The notes beneath the pieces are model-generated. The model was given only the letters and a program-made list of their open reading frames with translations. It was not told where the DNA came from and did not search any database. A DNA stretch of 64,000 nt from Comamonadaceae bacterium UBA4962 (GTDB lineage: Bacteria; Pseudomonadota; Gammaproteobacteria; Burkholderiales; Burkholderiaceae_C): NCBI GenBank assembly GCA_002397315.1, contig DHAE01000014.1:5604-69603 (forward strand), in the 5' to 3' direction. Below are positions 8,732-17,441 of this stretch, in pieces. The position numbers and the translations under genes were made by a program. Positions within the stretch are counted from its first letter, which is position 1. The number at the start of each line of letters is the position of its first letter.

Positions 8732-9648
8732 TCCGGCGTGCCGCGCGGCAGCGAGGAACGCTTGTCCCGCACCGACACGCGCGAGGTGCCCTCGTCGCGC
8801 ATTTCGAACGCCTGCGTGGCGGCCAGCAGCTTGGTGAGCGTGGCATAGCCGTAGTTGCGGGCGTCGAACGACGCCTTGTTGGCGATCTGGGTGCCGACGG
8901 CCCCGACCTTCGCCCAGCCGCTCTCGTCCTGCGTGGCGGCGACGGCATCGCGCAGCAGGTTCATGAGCGCCGTGTCCTGGCGCAGCTCCGGCGTGGGAAC
9001 CCGCAGCCCCGCGGCCGGACGGACGGGATGGCCCGGCGCGGGGGAATCGGACGCGGACGGTGCAGCGGCAGCGGCGGCAGTGGCCGCCGCAGCAGGGTCG
9101 CGCGCCGGCCGCCCCGCGGCGGATGCGGCAGCCTCCTCGGCCGGCGGCGGCGGGACCGGCTCCGGCGGGCCAGTCACCGCCGGCGCGGCGGCAGCCAGCG
9201 CTTCGAGGTAGAGGAAGCGGGAGCAGGCGTTGACGAACGGCTTGGGCGTCTGCTGCGCCCCGAAGCCGTACACGGCCGCCCCCTTGGCCCGCAGGTGCAT
9301 CACCAGCGGCGTGAAATCGGCATCCGACGACACGATGCCGAAGGCGTCCGGCCGGTCGGTGTAGAGCAGTTCCATCGCATCCACCGTCATGGCCATGTCG
9401 GTGGCGTTCTTGCGCTTGGAGTAATCGAACTGCTGGATGGGGCGCACCGCGAACTCCAGCAGCTTGGACTGCCATCCGGCGAGCGCGGATTTGGTCCAGT
9501 TGCCATAGGCGCGCCGGATGCTGATCACCCCCAGGGTGGACAGCTCGGTCAGGATCTCGTCGATCATCTCCGCCGGCGCATTGTCGGCATCGATCAGCAG
9601 CGCGATGCGCAACTGCTGCCGTTCGGGAAAGTCGGCCACCGGTGCCAT
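8728..9648 (-). CDS. NYN-domain (LabA/PIN-like) putative ribonuclease with OST-HTH/LOTUS domain, 306 aa
   Basis: Residues about 14-150 form an NYN/PIN-like nuclease domain with the acidic residues expected at the metal site: ALLIDADNAPAEM and GIVSSDADFTPLVMHLRAKG. A low-complexity Ala/Pro linker follows (about 165-210). The C-terminal part (about 215-295, with LMNLLRDAVAATQDESGWAKVGAVG) looks like an OST-HTH/LOTUS RNA-binding domain. Together they suggest an RNA-processing or degrading enzyme. It starts 3 bp after the pyrC stop and overlaps the DUF3025 start. The RNA target is not known. Confidence 0.85.
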   Translation of the reverse strand: MAPVADFPERQQLRIALLIDADNAPAEMIDEILTELSTLGVISIRRAYGNWTKSALAGWQSKLLEFAVRPIQQFDYSKRKNATDMAMTVDAMELLYTDRPDAFGIVSSDADFTPLVMHLRAKGAAVYGFGAQQTPKPFVNACSRFLYLEALAAAAPAVTGPPEPVPPPPAEEAAASAAGRPARDPAAAATAAAAAAPSASDSPAPGHPVRPAAGLRVPTPELRQDTALMNLLRDAVAATQDESGWAKVGAVGTQIANKASFDARNYGYATLTKLLAATQAFEMRDEGTSRVSVRDKRSSLPRGTPE

Positions 9649-9651
9649 GGC

Positions 9652-10761
9652 TCAGGCCTTCGCGCCGTCCACCACGCGCCACGCCAGCGCCTCGCCCGAG
9701 CGCAGCGGCTTGAGCAGCGCCTCGCCGAAGGGGAAGCTCTCGGGCGGGGTCCAGGATTCGCGGCGCAGCGTCAGGGTGCCCTCGTTGCGCGGCAGGCCGT
9801 AGAAGGCCGGGCCATGCAGGCTGGCGAAGCCCTCCAGCCGCTCGAGCGCACCGGCCTTGTCGAAGGCCTCGGCGTACAGCTCCATGGCGGCATGCGCGCT
9901 GTAGCAGCCCGCGCAGCCGGTGGCGTGTTCCTTGAGGTGGGCGGCGTGCGGCGCGCTGTCGGTGCCCAGGAAGAACTTCGGGCTGCCGCTGGTGGCGGCC
10001 TCCACGAGCGCGAGCCGGTGCGTCTCGCGCTTGAGCACCGGCAGGCAGTAGTAGTGCGGGCGGATGCCGCCCGTGAAGATGGCGTTGCGGTTGAACAGCA
10101 GGTGCTGCGGCGTGATCGTGGCCGCGGTGTACGCATCGCTGGCGGCCACGTACTGCGCCGCCTCGCGGGTGGTGATGTGCTCGAAGACGATCTTCAGTTC
10201 GGGGAAATCGCGGCGCAGCGGGATGAGCTGCTGCTCGATGAACACCGCCTCGCGGTCGAAGAGGTCGACCTCGCTGCCGGTGACCTCGCCGTGCACCAGC
10301 AGCAGCAGGCCGGCCTGCTGCATCGCCTCCAGCACGGGGTAGATCTTGCGCAGTTCGGTCACGCCGGCATCGCTGTTGGTGGTGGCGCCGGCCGGGTAGA
10401 GCTTGCAGGCCACGACGCCCGCTGCCTTGGCGCGCGCGATCTCCTCGGGCGGCAGGTTGTCGGTGAGGTAGAGCGTCATCAGCGGCTCGAAACGCACGCC
10501 CTCGGGCACGGCGGCCAGGATGCGCTGCTTGTACGCCAGGGCCTGCGCGGCGGTGGTTACGGGCGGCCGCAGGTTCGGCATGATCACCGCCCGGCCGAAC
10601 TGCGCGGCCGTGTGGGGCACGACGGTCCGCAGCGGCTCGCCGTCGCGCACGTGCAGGTGCCAGTCGTCGGGCCGGGTGATGGTGAGCGTGTCCACCGGTG
10701 CGGAGGCGAAAGCGGAGGACGGGGAGGATGTGGAGGGGGTGGGGCGGGCGGCAGCGGTCAT
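9652..10761 (-). CDS. pyrC: Dihydroorotase (class II, PyrC type), 369 aa
   Basis: Catalyses cyclisation of carbamoyl-aspartate to dihydroorotate in pyrimidine synthesis. The zinc-binding HxH is at about residues 35-37 (DDWHLHVRDG), the carbamylated lysine lies in ACKLYPAGATTNSDAG, further histidines are in LVHGEVTG and FEHITTREAA, and the catalytic aspartate is in GTDSAPHA. The start at 10761 leaves a short unconserved Ser/Ala/Pro-rich leader of about 22 residues before DTLTITRPDDW. The open frame upstream runs through terminator hairpins and was discarded. It heads the operon with the NYN and DUF3025 genes. Confidence 0.95.
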   Translation of the reverse strand: MTAAARPTPSTSSPSSAFASAPVDTLTITRPDDWHLHVRDGEPLRTVVPHTAAQFGRAVIMPNLRPPVTTAAQALAYKQRILAAVPEGVRFEPLMTLYLTDNLPPEEIARAKAAGVVACKLYPAGATTNSDAGVTELRKIYPVLEAMQQAGLLLLVHGEVTGSEVDLFDREAVFIEQQLIPLRRDFPELKIVFEHITTREAAQYVAASDAYTAATITPQHLLFNRNAIFTGGIRPHYYCLPVLKRETHRLALVEAATSGSPKFFLGTDSAPHAAHLKEHATGCAGCYSAHAAMELYAEAFDKAGALERLEGFASLHGPAFYGLPRNEGTLTLRRESWTPPESFPFGEALLKPLRSGEALAWRVVDGAKA

Positions 10762-10811
10762 GGGGGCGATTGTCCCATCGCCGCCCCGCCGGGCCCATGG
10801 CGCGAAGCCAT

Positions 10812-10843
10812 AAAAAACCCTGCCCTCCGTGAGGAGGACAGGG
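10812..10843 (-). terminator. Terminator between the sensor kinase gene and pyrC
   Basis: An 11-bp stem (CCCTGCCCTCC with GGAGGACAGGG, one G-T pair) and a GTGA loop, followed on the minus strand by six T residues. It isolates pyrC from the two-component operon upstream. The 10762-11052 gap otherwise holds only a second small inverted repeat (ACCCC...GGGGT, 10848-10864). Confidence 0.8.
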
Positions 10844-11052
10844 TGAAACCCCAATAGACGGGGTGAGGGGGGATGGGAGGAAGACCCCGTGCGGCGGGAC
10901 TGCCGCGCTGCCCTTCCATGGATGCCCATCGTAGGGATCGGCCCGGCAGCGGGCTGTGGTCCGCTGGCGGTTGCCCACGTAGGACGGCGTGCCGCCCACC
11001 CAATGCGGAAAAACACCCGGTGGCGCGGGCGACATTCCGCAGGCGCGCAGCG

Positions 11053-12210
11053 TCAGGCGGCCAGCGGAAACGCGACCGTGAAGCAGGCGCCGCCCCCGGC
11101 CAGGTTCTCCACCCGTACTTCACCGCCCTGGCGCTGCACCAGCGCCTTCACGATGGAAAGCCCCAGGCCCGAGCCCTCGCGCCGCCGTCCCGGCTCGTGC
11201 GGGAAGCGCTCGAACGGGCGTTCCAGCAGCCGCGCGGGCAGGCCGGGCCCCGCGTCGCTCACGCGCAGCACGGCATGCGCCCCCTGCACCGCCACCTCCA
11301 CGCCCAGCCGGCCGCCGGCACGCGCATGGCGCAGCACGTTCTCGACGAGGTTGAAGAGGATCTGCCGCATGCGGTCCGGGTCCAGCACTACGCGGGGCTC
11401 CTCGGCGCCCTCCGGCGGCAGCCGCAGCTCCAGCGCCACGCCGTGGTCCTCGATGCGGTGCGCGTGGCCGGCGAGCGCGTCGCGCACGAGATCGGCGAGG
11501 TCCACGGTGCGGATTTCCAGAGAGAGCTGGCCGGCATCGGCCATCGCCAGGGTGTGCAGGTCGCCGACGAGGCGACCCAGGTACTCGACCTGCTCCAGCA
11601 GCGCGCGGGATTCGGCCGCGTCCGCCTCGATGACGCCGTCGCAGATGGCATGCAGGCGCGCGCGCAGCACCGTGAGCGGCGTGCGCAGTTCGTGCGAGAT
11701 CGACGCCGCGGAGGCGCGCTGCTCCTTGGCCATGCGCTCCAGCGAATCGATCATCTGGTTGAAGTGCCGCACCATGGCGGCCATCTCGTCGTGGTAGCGG
11801 CCGGGCTGGGCGCGCACCGAGAAGTCGCCCAGCGCCACGTGGGACGCCACCTCCGCCATCGAGGCCAGCGGCTGCGTGACGATGCGCGACACCCAGAAGC
11901 CCACGACCAGCCCCACGGGCAGGCACACCACGAGGCCGACCACCAACGACCATTTCTCGCCGAACAGCAGGTCGCCGTGCCAGTAGCGCCCGTAGATCTC
12001 CATCGCGCGCGGGCTGTCCTCCATGTCCCGCTCGCGCAGGTCGTCGAGTTCGCGCTGCACGTCGGTGGGCAGGCTGCGGTAGAAGTCGCGGTACTGCACC
12101 TCGGAGAACAGCATCACGCTCACGGTGAGCAACGCCATCGTGGCGAGCACGGTGGCCGCGATGCAGAGCCCGAAGCGGACCCAGACGCGGCTGAAGAAGG
12201 GGCCCTGCAT
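11053..12210 (-). CDS. Sensor histidine kinase (BaeS/CpxA-like), 385 aa
   Basis: A membrane sensor. The first transmembrane helix is at about 13-35, a short periplasmic segment at about 36-85, the second helix at about 87-108, then a HAMP linker, and the dimerisation/phosphoacceptor box with His173 in ASISHELRTPLTVLRARL. The ATP-binding domain shows the N box (FNLVENVLRHA), G1 (VSDAGPGLP) and G2 (GSGLGLSIVKALV). It lies downstream of its response regulator (25 bp apart), and both are divergent from a tripartite efflux operon. The periplasmic domain is short, so the stimulus is likely an envelope or membrane cue rather than a large ligand. Confidence 0.93.
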   Translation of the reverse strand: MQGPFFSRVWVRFGLCIAATVLATMALLTVSVMLFSEVQYRDFYRSLPTDVQRELDDLRERDMEDSPRAMEIYGRYWHGDLLFGEKWSLVVGLVVCLPVGLVVGFWVSRIVTQPLASMAEVASHVALGDFSVRAQPGRYHDEMAAMVRHFNQMIDSLERMAKEQRASAASISHELRTPLTVLRARLHAICDGVIEADAAESRALLEQVEYLGRLVGDLHTLAMADAGQLSLEIRTVDLADLVRDALAGHAHRIEDHGVALELRLPPEGAEEPRVVLDPDRMRQILFNLVENVLRHARAGGRLGVEVAVQGAHAVLRVSDAGPGLPARLLERPFERFPHEPGRRREGSGLGLSIVKALVQRQGGEVRVENLAGGGACFTVAFPLAA

Positions 12211-12235
12211 GGTGTCGGACGGTCGCGCGCGCCGG

Positions 12236-12982
12236 TCAGGCGGGCGCGCCGTCGCCGGGCCAGAGCCGGTAGCCGATGCCGCGCACGGTCTCGATCAGGT
12301 CCCCCTGCCCGGCCTGCTGCAGCTTGCGGCGCAGCTTGGAGAGGTGGGAATCGATCACGCGGTCGAGCGCATCGCTCTCGGGCAGGCAGTGGTCGATGAG
12401 GTGGCTGCGCGAGAAACAGCGGCGGGGCTGCGCGGCCAGGCAGGCGAGCAGCCGGTATTCGGTCAGCGTGAGCGGCAGCGCCACGGGCCGGCCGTCCTCG
12501 CCGTGGGCGAACGCGGCATGCGCCTCCTGGTCGATCTCGATGCGGCCCACGCGGATGCGCTGGGTGCCCCGCGCCGGCGCCGCCGGCTGGGCCTGCGTGC
12601 GCCGCAGCACGGCGCGCACCCGCGCCACCACCTCGGGCGGACTGAAGGGTTTGACCACGTAGTCGTCCGCGCCCAGGCGCAGGCCCAGAAGTTTGTCCAC
12701 GTCGTCCGCGAGGGCCGTGACCATGATGACGGGCGTATGGCCGTCCTCGCGGATGGCGCGCAGCAGGTCCAGGCCGTCCATGCCGGGCAGGTGGATGTCC
12801 AGCAGCACCATGTCGGGCTTGAGTTGCCGGAACAGTCGCAGCGCCTCCAGGCCGTCGTGGGCCTGCTGCGCACGCAGCCCGTCGCGCTGGAGGTAGGCCG
12901 TGAGGATGGTGGCGATGCCCGGCTCGTCCTCGACCACGAGAACGAGCGGGCCGGTGGCCTGCGGGGCGGCGGGAAGGTTCAT
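12236..12982 (-). CDS. OmpR/PhoB-family response regulator (BaeR-like), 248 aa
   Basis: The receiver domain has the acidic pair VVEDEPG and phosphoacceptor Asp62 in VLLDIHLPGMDGLDLL, with the conserved lysine in DDYVVKPFSPPEV. The C-terminal winged helix (TLTEYRLLACLAAQP... DRVIDSHLSKLRRKLQ) binds DNA. The ATG at 12982 (MNLPAAPQATGP) is preferred over an upstream in-frame start because homology begins at LVLVVEDEP. It is divergently transcribed from the outer-membrane factor gene, with 191 bp between starts, so it likely activates that exporter operon as BaeR does for multidrug exporters. Confidence 0.93.
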   Translation of the reverse strand: MNLPAAPQATGPLVLVVEDEPGIATILTAYLQRDGLRAQQAHDGLEALRLFRQLKPDMVLLDIHLPGMDGLDLLRAIREDGHTPVIMVTALADDVDKLLGLRLGADDYVVKPFSPPEVVARVRAVLRRTQAQPAAPARGTQRIRVGRIEIDQEAHAAFAHGEDGRPVALPLTLTEYRLLACLAAQPRRCFSRSHLIDHCLPESDALDRVIDSHLSKLRRKLQQAGQGDLIETVRGIGYRLWPGDGAPA

Positions 12983-13173
12983 GGCGGAGTGGGCAATGCT
13001 GGGCGGAATTATCCACAGCCTGCCGCGCTCCGGGGAAATCCCACGCGTCTCCACGAAGCCTCCATATGCCATGCAAGGCGGCGCAAGCTTGGGGCGGTCC
13101 AATGCGGTGCATCAGCCTGGACGGCCTTCCGTGCCCGTCCTGGATTTCCCTTTTTCGCAACGTAACGCCGCGC

Positions 13174-14580
13174 GTGTCCCTTCCGCCCCTCTCTCCGCGT
13201 CCGCTGCGCCCCGGCCTGCTCGCCGCGGCGATCGCGCTCCTGGCCGGCTGTTCGACCACGGAGGTCCACCGTCCGCCAGCGCCGGTCCTGCCGTCCGCCT
13301 GGACGTCGCCCGTGCCCGCGGGGGCTGCGGCGCAGCCGGAATTCCGCGCGTGGTGGAAGGCCTTCCACGATCCCGCGCTCGATGCGCTGGTGGACGAGGC
13401 CCTGGCCGGCAACCTCGACCTGGCGATCGCCACGCACCGGCTGCGCGAGGCGCGCCTGCAGGCCGGGCGTGCCGCGGTGCAGTTCCGCCCGTCGTTCAGC
13501 GCCGGCGCGCGGACGCTGCAGGACATCGAGGCCGCCGACAGCTACTTCCACGCCAGCGTCGACATGGTGTGGGAGCTGGGCCTGTTCGGCGCCGCCGAGA
13601 GCGCGCGCGAGGCCGCCGCGGCGGACCGGGACGCGGCGGCCGCGGACGGCCAGGGCGCGCGCGTCGCCGTGGTGGCGGACGTGGTGCGCAACTACCTCGA
13701 CCTGCAGGCCGCGCGCCGGCAACTGCAGTTGCTCGACCAGCAGGCCGCACTCGATGAGCGCGCCCTGCAGCTCGCACAGGTGCGCCAGCGCACCTGGACC
13801 GGCGCCGCCGACGAGCTGGCCCAGGCCGGCGTGCAGCGGGCCCGCACCCGCGCGGCCCGCGCCGTGCCCGAAGAAGCCCTGGCGCGCGCCGCCCAGTCGC
13901 TGGCGGTGCTGCTGGGCCGCCCGGCGCCGGACCCGGCCTGGACCGCGGCGGGGCCCGTCCACGCCCCGGCCCTCGCCCCGTTCGCCTTCTCGGCCCTGCC
14001 CGCCGACCTGCTGCGCACGCGCCCCGACATCCAGGCCGCGGAGGCCGCCGTGCGCAAGGCGGCGGCCGACGTGGGCATGGCCCGCTCCGAGCTGTATCCC
14101 CGCTTCGCGATCACCGGCTCGCTGCTGTACGCGTTCAACATCACGCGCAACCGCCGCACCACCAGCGACAACGTGCCGGCCATCGGCCCCACGATCGACA
14201 TCCCGCTCTTCGACTGGGGGCGCCGCCGCATGCAGGTGGACGCGCAGGAGGAGGCCCTGCAGAGCGCCGGCCTGGCCTACCAGCGCACCGTGCGCGGCGC
14301 CGTGGCCGAGGCCGAGGGCGCGCTCGCGGCCCTGGCCGCGCAGCAGCACCGCGCGGACGCGCTCGCCGAGGCACGGCCCGCGCTCGCGGAACGCGTGCGG
14401 GCCGGCGGCGTGCAGGCCCGGCTGGGGCTCGCCAGCGAATACGACGGCCTGGCCGCGCGCCGTGCCGCACTGCAGGCCGACGCGGAATGGGCCACCGCGC
14501 AGGACGCGCGCTCGCTGGCCTTCGTGGCGCTCTACAAGGCGCTGGGCGGCGCACCGCTGCCCGCCGGAGCGGCGCCATGA
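13174..14580 (+). CDS. Outer-membrane efflux lipoprotein (NodT/OprM-type TolC family), 468 aa
   Basis: The outer-membrane channel of a tripartite exporter. A GTG at 13174 gives a lipoprotein signal (LLAAAIALLAGC, acylated Cys at about 26). Longer frames from ATGs at 13102 and 13066 would bury this signal and are less likely. The mature part has two OEP repeats with long coiled helices, a WWKAFHDPALDALVDEAL opening typical of NodT, and LLRTRPDIQAAEAAVRKAAADVG in the second repeat. The stop overlaps the permease start (ATGA). It is the first gene of the exporter operon facing the BaeSR-like pair. Confidence 0.9.
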   Translation: MSLPPLSPRPLRPGLLAAAIALLAGCSTTEVHRPPAPVLPSAWTSPVPAGAAAQPEFRAWWKAFHDPALDALVDEALAGNLDLAIATHRLREARLQAGRAAVQFRPSFSAGARTLQDIEAADSYFHASVDMVWELGLFGAAESAREAAAADRDAAAADGQGARVAVVADVVRNYLDLQAARRQLQLLDQQAALDERALQLAQVRQRTWTGAADELAQAGVQRARTRAARAVPEEALARAAQSLAVLLGRPAPDPAWTAAGPVHAPALAPFAFSALPADLLRTRPDIQAAEAAVRKAAADVGMARSELYPRFAITGSLLYAFNITRNRRTTSDNVPAIGPTIDIPLFDWGRRRMQVDAQEEALQSAGLAYQRTVRGAVAEAEGALAALAAQQHRADALAEARPALAERVRAGGVQARLGLASEYDGLAARRAALQADAEWATAQDARSLAFVALYKALGGAPLPAGAAP

Positions 14581-15710
14581 TCGCCCTGGCCCGCAAGACC
14601 CTCGTCCACGAATGGCGCCGCTTCGTGCCCGCCGTGTTCGCGGTGGGCTTCTCCTGCGTGCTGCTCGCGGTGCAGGCGGCGCTGGTGCTGGGCATCTTCG
14701 GCAGCGCCGCGCTGTACGTGCGGGCCTCGGGCGCCGACCTCTGGGCCGGCTACCCGGGCACGCAGAGCGTGAACTTCGGCCGCGCGATCGGCCGCGACGT
14801 GGACCTGCGCCTGGCCATGGACCCGGCCGTCGCCGCCACCGAGCCCTACGTCTGGGTGGATGCGGACTGGCGCGGCACGCAGGCCGGCGGCGGGGTGTCG
14901 GTGTACCTGTCGGGCATCCGCACCGCGCCGGACGGCATGCTGTTCTCCCACCTGCTCGCGCCCTGGCAGCGCGATGCGCTGCGCGCCCCCGGCGCCGTCA
15001 TCGTGGACCGCGCGGACCTCTCCACCCTCGGCACCACCGTGGGCGGCAACGCCTGGATCAACGGGCATGCCGTGCGCGTGGTGGCGGCCGTGGACGGGCT
15101 GCGCGGCCTGGGCGGCGCCAACGTGATCGCATCGCTGGACACCGCGCGCGAGATCGCCGGCGGCAACGCAGCCGCCAACCCCACCTACGTCGTGGCCCGC
15201 ACCCACTCGCCCGAACAGGCCGCCCAGGTGCAGGCGCGGCTGGGCGCCGGCGCGCCGGGCTTCGGCCCCTTCGAGGTCTGGACGGCACCCCAGTTCGCCC
15301 GCCGCTCCCAGCTCTACTGGCTGCTGGACACGGGCGCGGGCGTGGCGGTGCTGTTCATGGTGGGCATCGTCTGCCTCGTCGGCACCGTGGTCACCAGCCA
15401 GTCGCTCATGGCCGTGGTGGCCGGATCGGCCCGCGAATACGCCGTTCTGAACGCGCTGGGCGTGAGCCGCCGCGCGCTCGGGCGCCTGGTGGTCGAGCAG
15501 GCCTGCTGGATCGGCGGGCTGGGCCTGCTGCTCGGCGGCATCGCCAGCGCGGGGCTGCTGTGGCTCGCCATGGCGCAGGGTGTGCCGGTGGCGATGACGC
15601 CCGCCACCGCCCTCGCCTGCGCCGGCCTCGTGGCGCTGGTCGCGCTGCTGTCCGGCCTGCTGGCCATGCGCGGCCTGATGGCCGCCGACCCGGCCCTGTT
15701 GCTGCGATGA
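14577..15710 (+). CDS. ABC exporter permease (DevC/MacB-FtsX type), 377 aa
   Basis: The inner-membrane component of a MacB/DevC-type ABC exporter. One N-terminal transmembrane helix (VFAVGFSCVLLAVQAALVLG) is followed by a large periplasmic domain (about 45-250) and three C-terminal helices, starting with AVLFMVGIVCLVGTVVTSQS and a short cytoplasmic segment REYAVLNALGVSRRALGRLV typical of FtsX-domain permeases. The start ATG at 14577 overlaps the previous stop, and its own stop overlaps the ATPase start. Family members use ATP hydrolysis to push substrates from the periplasm through a TolC-like duct. Confidence 0.92.
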   Translation: MIALARKTLVHEWRRFVPAVFAVGFSCVLLAVQAALVLGIFGSAALYVRASGADLWAGYPGTQSVNFGRAIGRDVDLRLAMDPAVAATEPYVWVDADWRGTQAGGGVSVYLSGIRTAPDGMLFSHLLAPWQRDALRAPGAVIVDRADLSTLGTTVGGNAWINGHAVRVVAAVDGLRGLGGANVIASLDTAREIAGGNAAANPTYVVARTHSPEQAAQVQARLGAGAPGFGPFEVWTAPQFARRSQLYWLLDTGAGVAVLFMVGIVCLVGTVVTSQSLMAVVAGSAREYAVLNALGVSRRALGRLVVEQACWIGGLGLLLGGIASAGLLWLAMAQGVPVAMTPATALACAGLVALVALLSGLLAMRGLMAADPALLLR

Positions 15711-16468
15711 ACTCCGTCCCACCCATGGCCTCCGACATTTCCCGCACCGCCGCGCCGCGGCCCGGCGCGCCGAGCCTGCAGGCCGTGGAGCTGCAGAAAT
15801 CCTTCGTCTCGGGCGTGGTGCAGGTGCCCGTGCTGCGCCAGCTCTCGCTCACGATCCACCCCGGCGAACTCACCCTCATCTCCGGCCCCTCGGGCTGCGG
15901 CAAGAGCACCCTGCTCTCGCTGCTCTCGGGGCTGCAGCGGCCGGATGCCGGCAAGACCTTCGCGCTCGGGGAAGACCTGGGCGCCCTCGGCCAGCGCGCG
16001 CTCGAGCGCTTCCGACTGCTGCACACGGGCTTCGTGTTCCAGGGCTTCAACCTGTTTCCCGCGCTGACCGCGCTCGAGCAGGTGCAGCTGCCGCTGGGCT
16101 ATCTGGGCATGGATGCGCGCGAAAGCGCCCGCCAGGCGCGGCGCGCGCTCGACGAGGTCGGGCTGACGCAGCGCGCGCACATGCGGCCCGCGCAGCTCTC
16201 GGGCGGCGAGAAGCAGCGCGTGGCGATCGCCCGAGCCATCGCCAAGTCGCCGCAATTGCTCTTCGCCGACGAACCCACCAGCGCGCTCGATGCCGACAGC
16301 GGCCAGCGCGTGATCGACATCCTCCACCGCATCGCGCGCGCGCATGGCACCACCGTGCTGTGCGTGAGCCACGATCCGCGCCTCGTGCGGCACGCCGACC
16401 GCGTGCTCGGCATGGAGGACGGAGCCATCCGCAGCGACTGGCGCCAACCGGACGCCACCACCCCATGA
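15707..16468 (+). CDS. ABC exporter ATP-binding protein (DevA/LolD/MacB type), 253 aa
   Basis: Walker A GPSGCGKST (residues about 60-68), Q-loop at VFQGFNLFPALT, signature LSGGEKQRVAIARAI, Walker B LLFADEPTSALD and switch histidine in VLCVSHDPR are all intact. The VFQ-x-FNL-FP pattern is typical of LolD/MacB/DevA ATPases. The ATG overlaps the permease stop by 4 bp (ATGA), and its stop overlaps the adaptor start, so the four exporter genes should be translationally coupled. Confidence 0.94.
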   Translation: MNSVPPMASDISRTAAPRPGAPSLQAVELQKSFVSGVVQVPVLRQLSLTIHPGELTLISGPSGCGKSTLLSLLSGLQRPDAGKTFALGEDLGALGQRALERFRLLHTGFVFQGFNLFPALTALEQVQLPLGYLGMDARESARQARRALDEVGLTQRAHMRPAQLSGGEKQRVAIARAIAKSPQLLFADEPTSALDADSGQRVIDILHRIARAHGTTVLCVSHDPRLVRHADRVLGMEDGAIRSDWRQPDATTP

Positions 16469-17427
16469 CACGCCTTTTCTCCCTCTCCCGGCCGCGGGCG
16501 GCACGCGGCATGGCCTGCGCGGCCTCGGCCCTGGCCCTGGCCTGGCTCGCGGCCTGCACCGACCATGGCGCCACCCCCGCGGCCTCGGCCGACGCGGCGG
16601 CCTCCTCTCCGGCTGCGTCCGCGTCCGCTGCGGCGGACGTGGCCATCGCCCGCGGCCGCATCGAAGTGCAGGGCGGGATGCTGGAACTCTCGCCCCTGCA
16701 GGACGGCGTGGTGGAATCCGTCGCCGTGCACGAAGGCGATACCGTCACACGCGGCCAGGTGCTGCTGCGCCTGTCCGGCACGAATGCCCAGGCCGAGGCC
16801 GGCATCGCGCAGGCCGAACTGCAGCTGGCCGAGGCCCGCGAACGTGCCCGTGCCCAGCAACTGCCGGCGCTGCGCCGCACCGCGGCCCGCCTGGCCGAGG
16901 CCGCCGCCGCCCACGCCGCCGAGCCGCAGCGCGCCGACGATGCCGCACAGGCCCTGCGCGCCGCCGAATCCGATGCGGCCGTGGCCCGGGCGGAAGCCGA
17001 AGTCGCCCGCAAGCGGCTCGCGCAGGTGCGCGGCCAGCAGGCGCGGCTCGAACTGCGCGCGCCGCAGGACGGCACCGTGGTCCACGTGCGCACCCAGGCC
17101 GGCCAGGCCCTGGCGGCCGCGTCCGCCAGCCATCCCATCGTCACGCTGCTGCCGCGCCGGCCGCTGATCGTGCGCGCCGAAATCAACGAAAGCTACGCCG
17201 CCTCCGTGCAGCCCGGCATGCGCGCTTCGGTCACCACCGACGGCGACACCATGCCGGTCGCCCTGCCGCCCGCGCGCGTGGTGCGCCTGAGCCCCGTGCT
17301 GGGCACCGCGCGGCTGCAGGACGACAGCCAGCGCGGCCCCGTGCGGGTCGTGGAATGCGTGCTCGAGTTCGACAAGCCCCCGCAGGTGCGGCCCGGCCAG
17401 AGCGTGCGCGTGAGCTTCCATCCCTGA
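16465..17427 (+). CDS. Periplasmic adaptor (HlyD/DevB-like membrane fusion protein), predicted lipoprotein, 320 aa
   Basis: The adaptor bridging the ABC permease and outer-membrane channel. The N-terminus has a lipobox (LALAWLAAC, Cys at about 31) followed by an Ala/Ser-rich tether, so it is probably lipid-anchored rather than held by a transmembrane helix. Lipoyl half-motifs lie around ELSPLQDGVVESVAVHEGDTV and LRAPQDGTVVHV, flanking an alanine-rich alpha-helical hairpin (about 105-195). The beta-barrel part contains RPLIVRAEINESYAASVQPG. It overlaps the ATPase stop by 4 bp. A HAD phosphatase gene follows after only 14 bp. Confidence 0.9.
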   Translation: MTRLFSLSRPRAARGMACAASALALAWLAACTDHGATPAASADAAASSPAASASAAADVAIARGRIEVQGGMLELSPLQDGVVESVAVHEGDTVTRGQVLLRLSGTNAQAEAGIAQAELQLAEARERARAQQLPALRRTAARLAEAAAAHAAEPQRADDAAQALRAAESDAAVARAEAEVARKRLAQVRGQQARLELRAPQDGTVVHVRTQAGQALAAASASHPIVTLLPRRPLIVRAEINESYAASVQPGMRASVTTDGDTMPVALPPARVVRLSPVLGTARLQDDSQRGPVRVVECVLEFDKPPQVRPGQSVRVSFHP

Positions 17428-17441
17428 CGAGGAACGACCCC

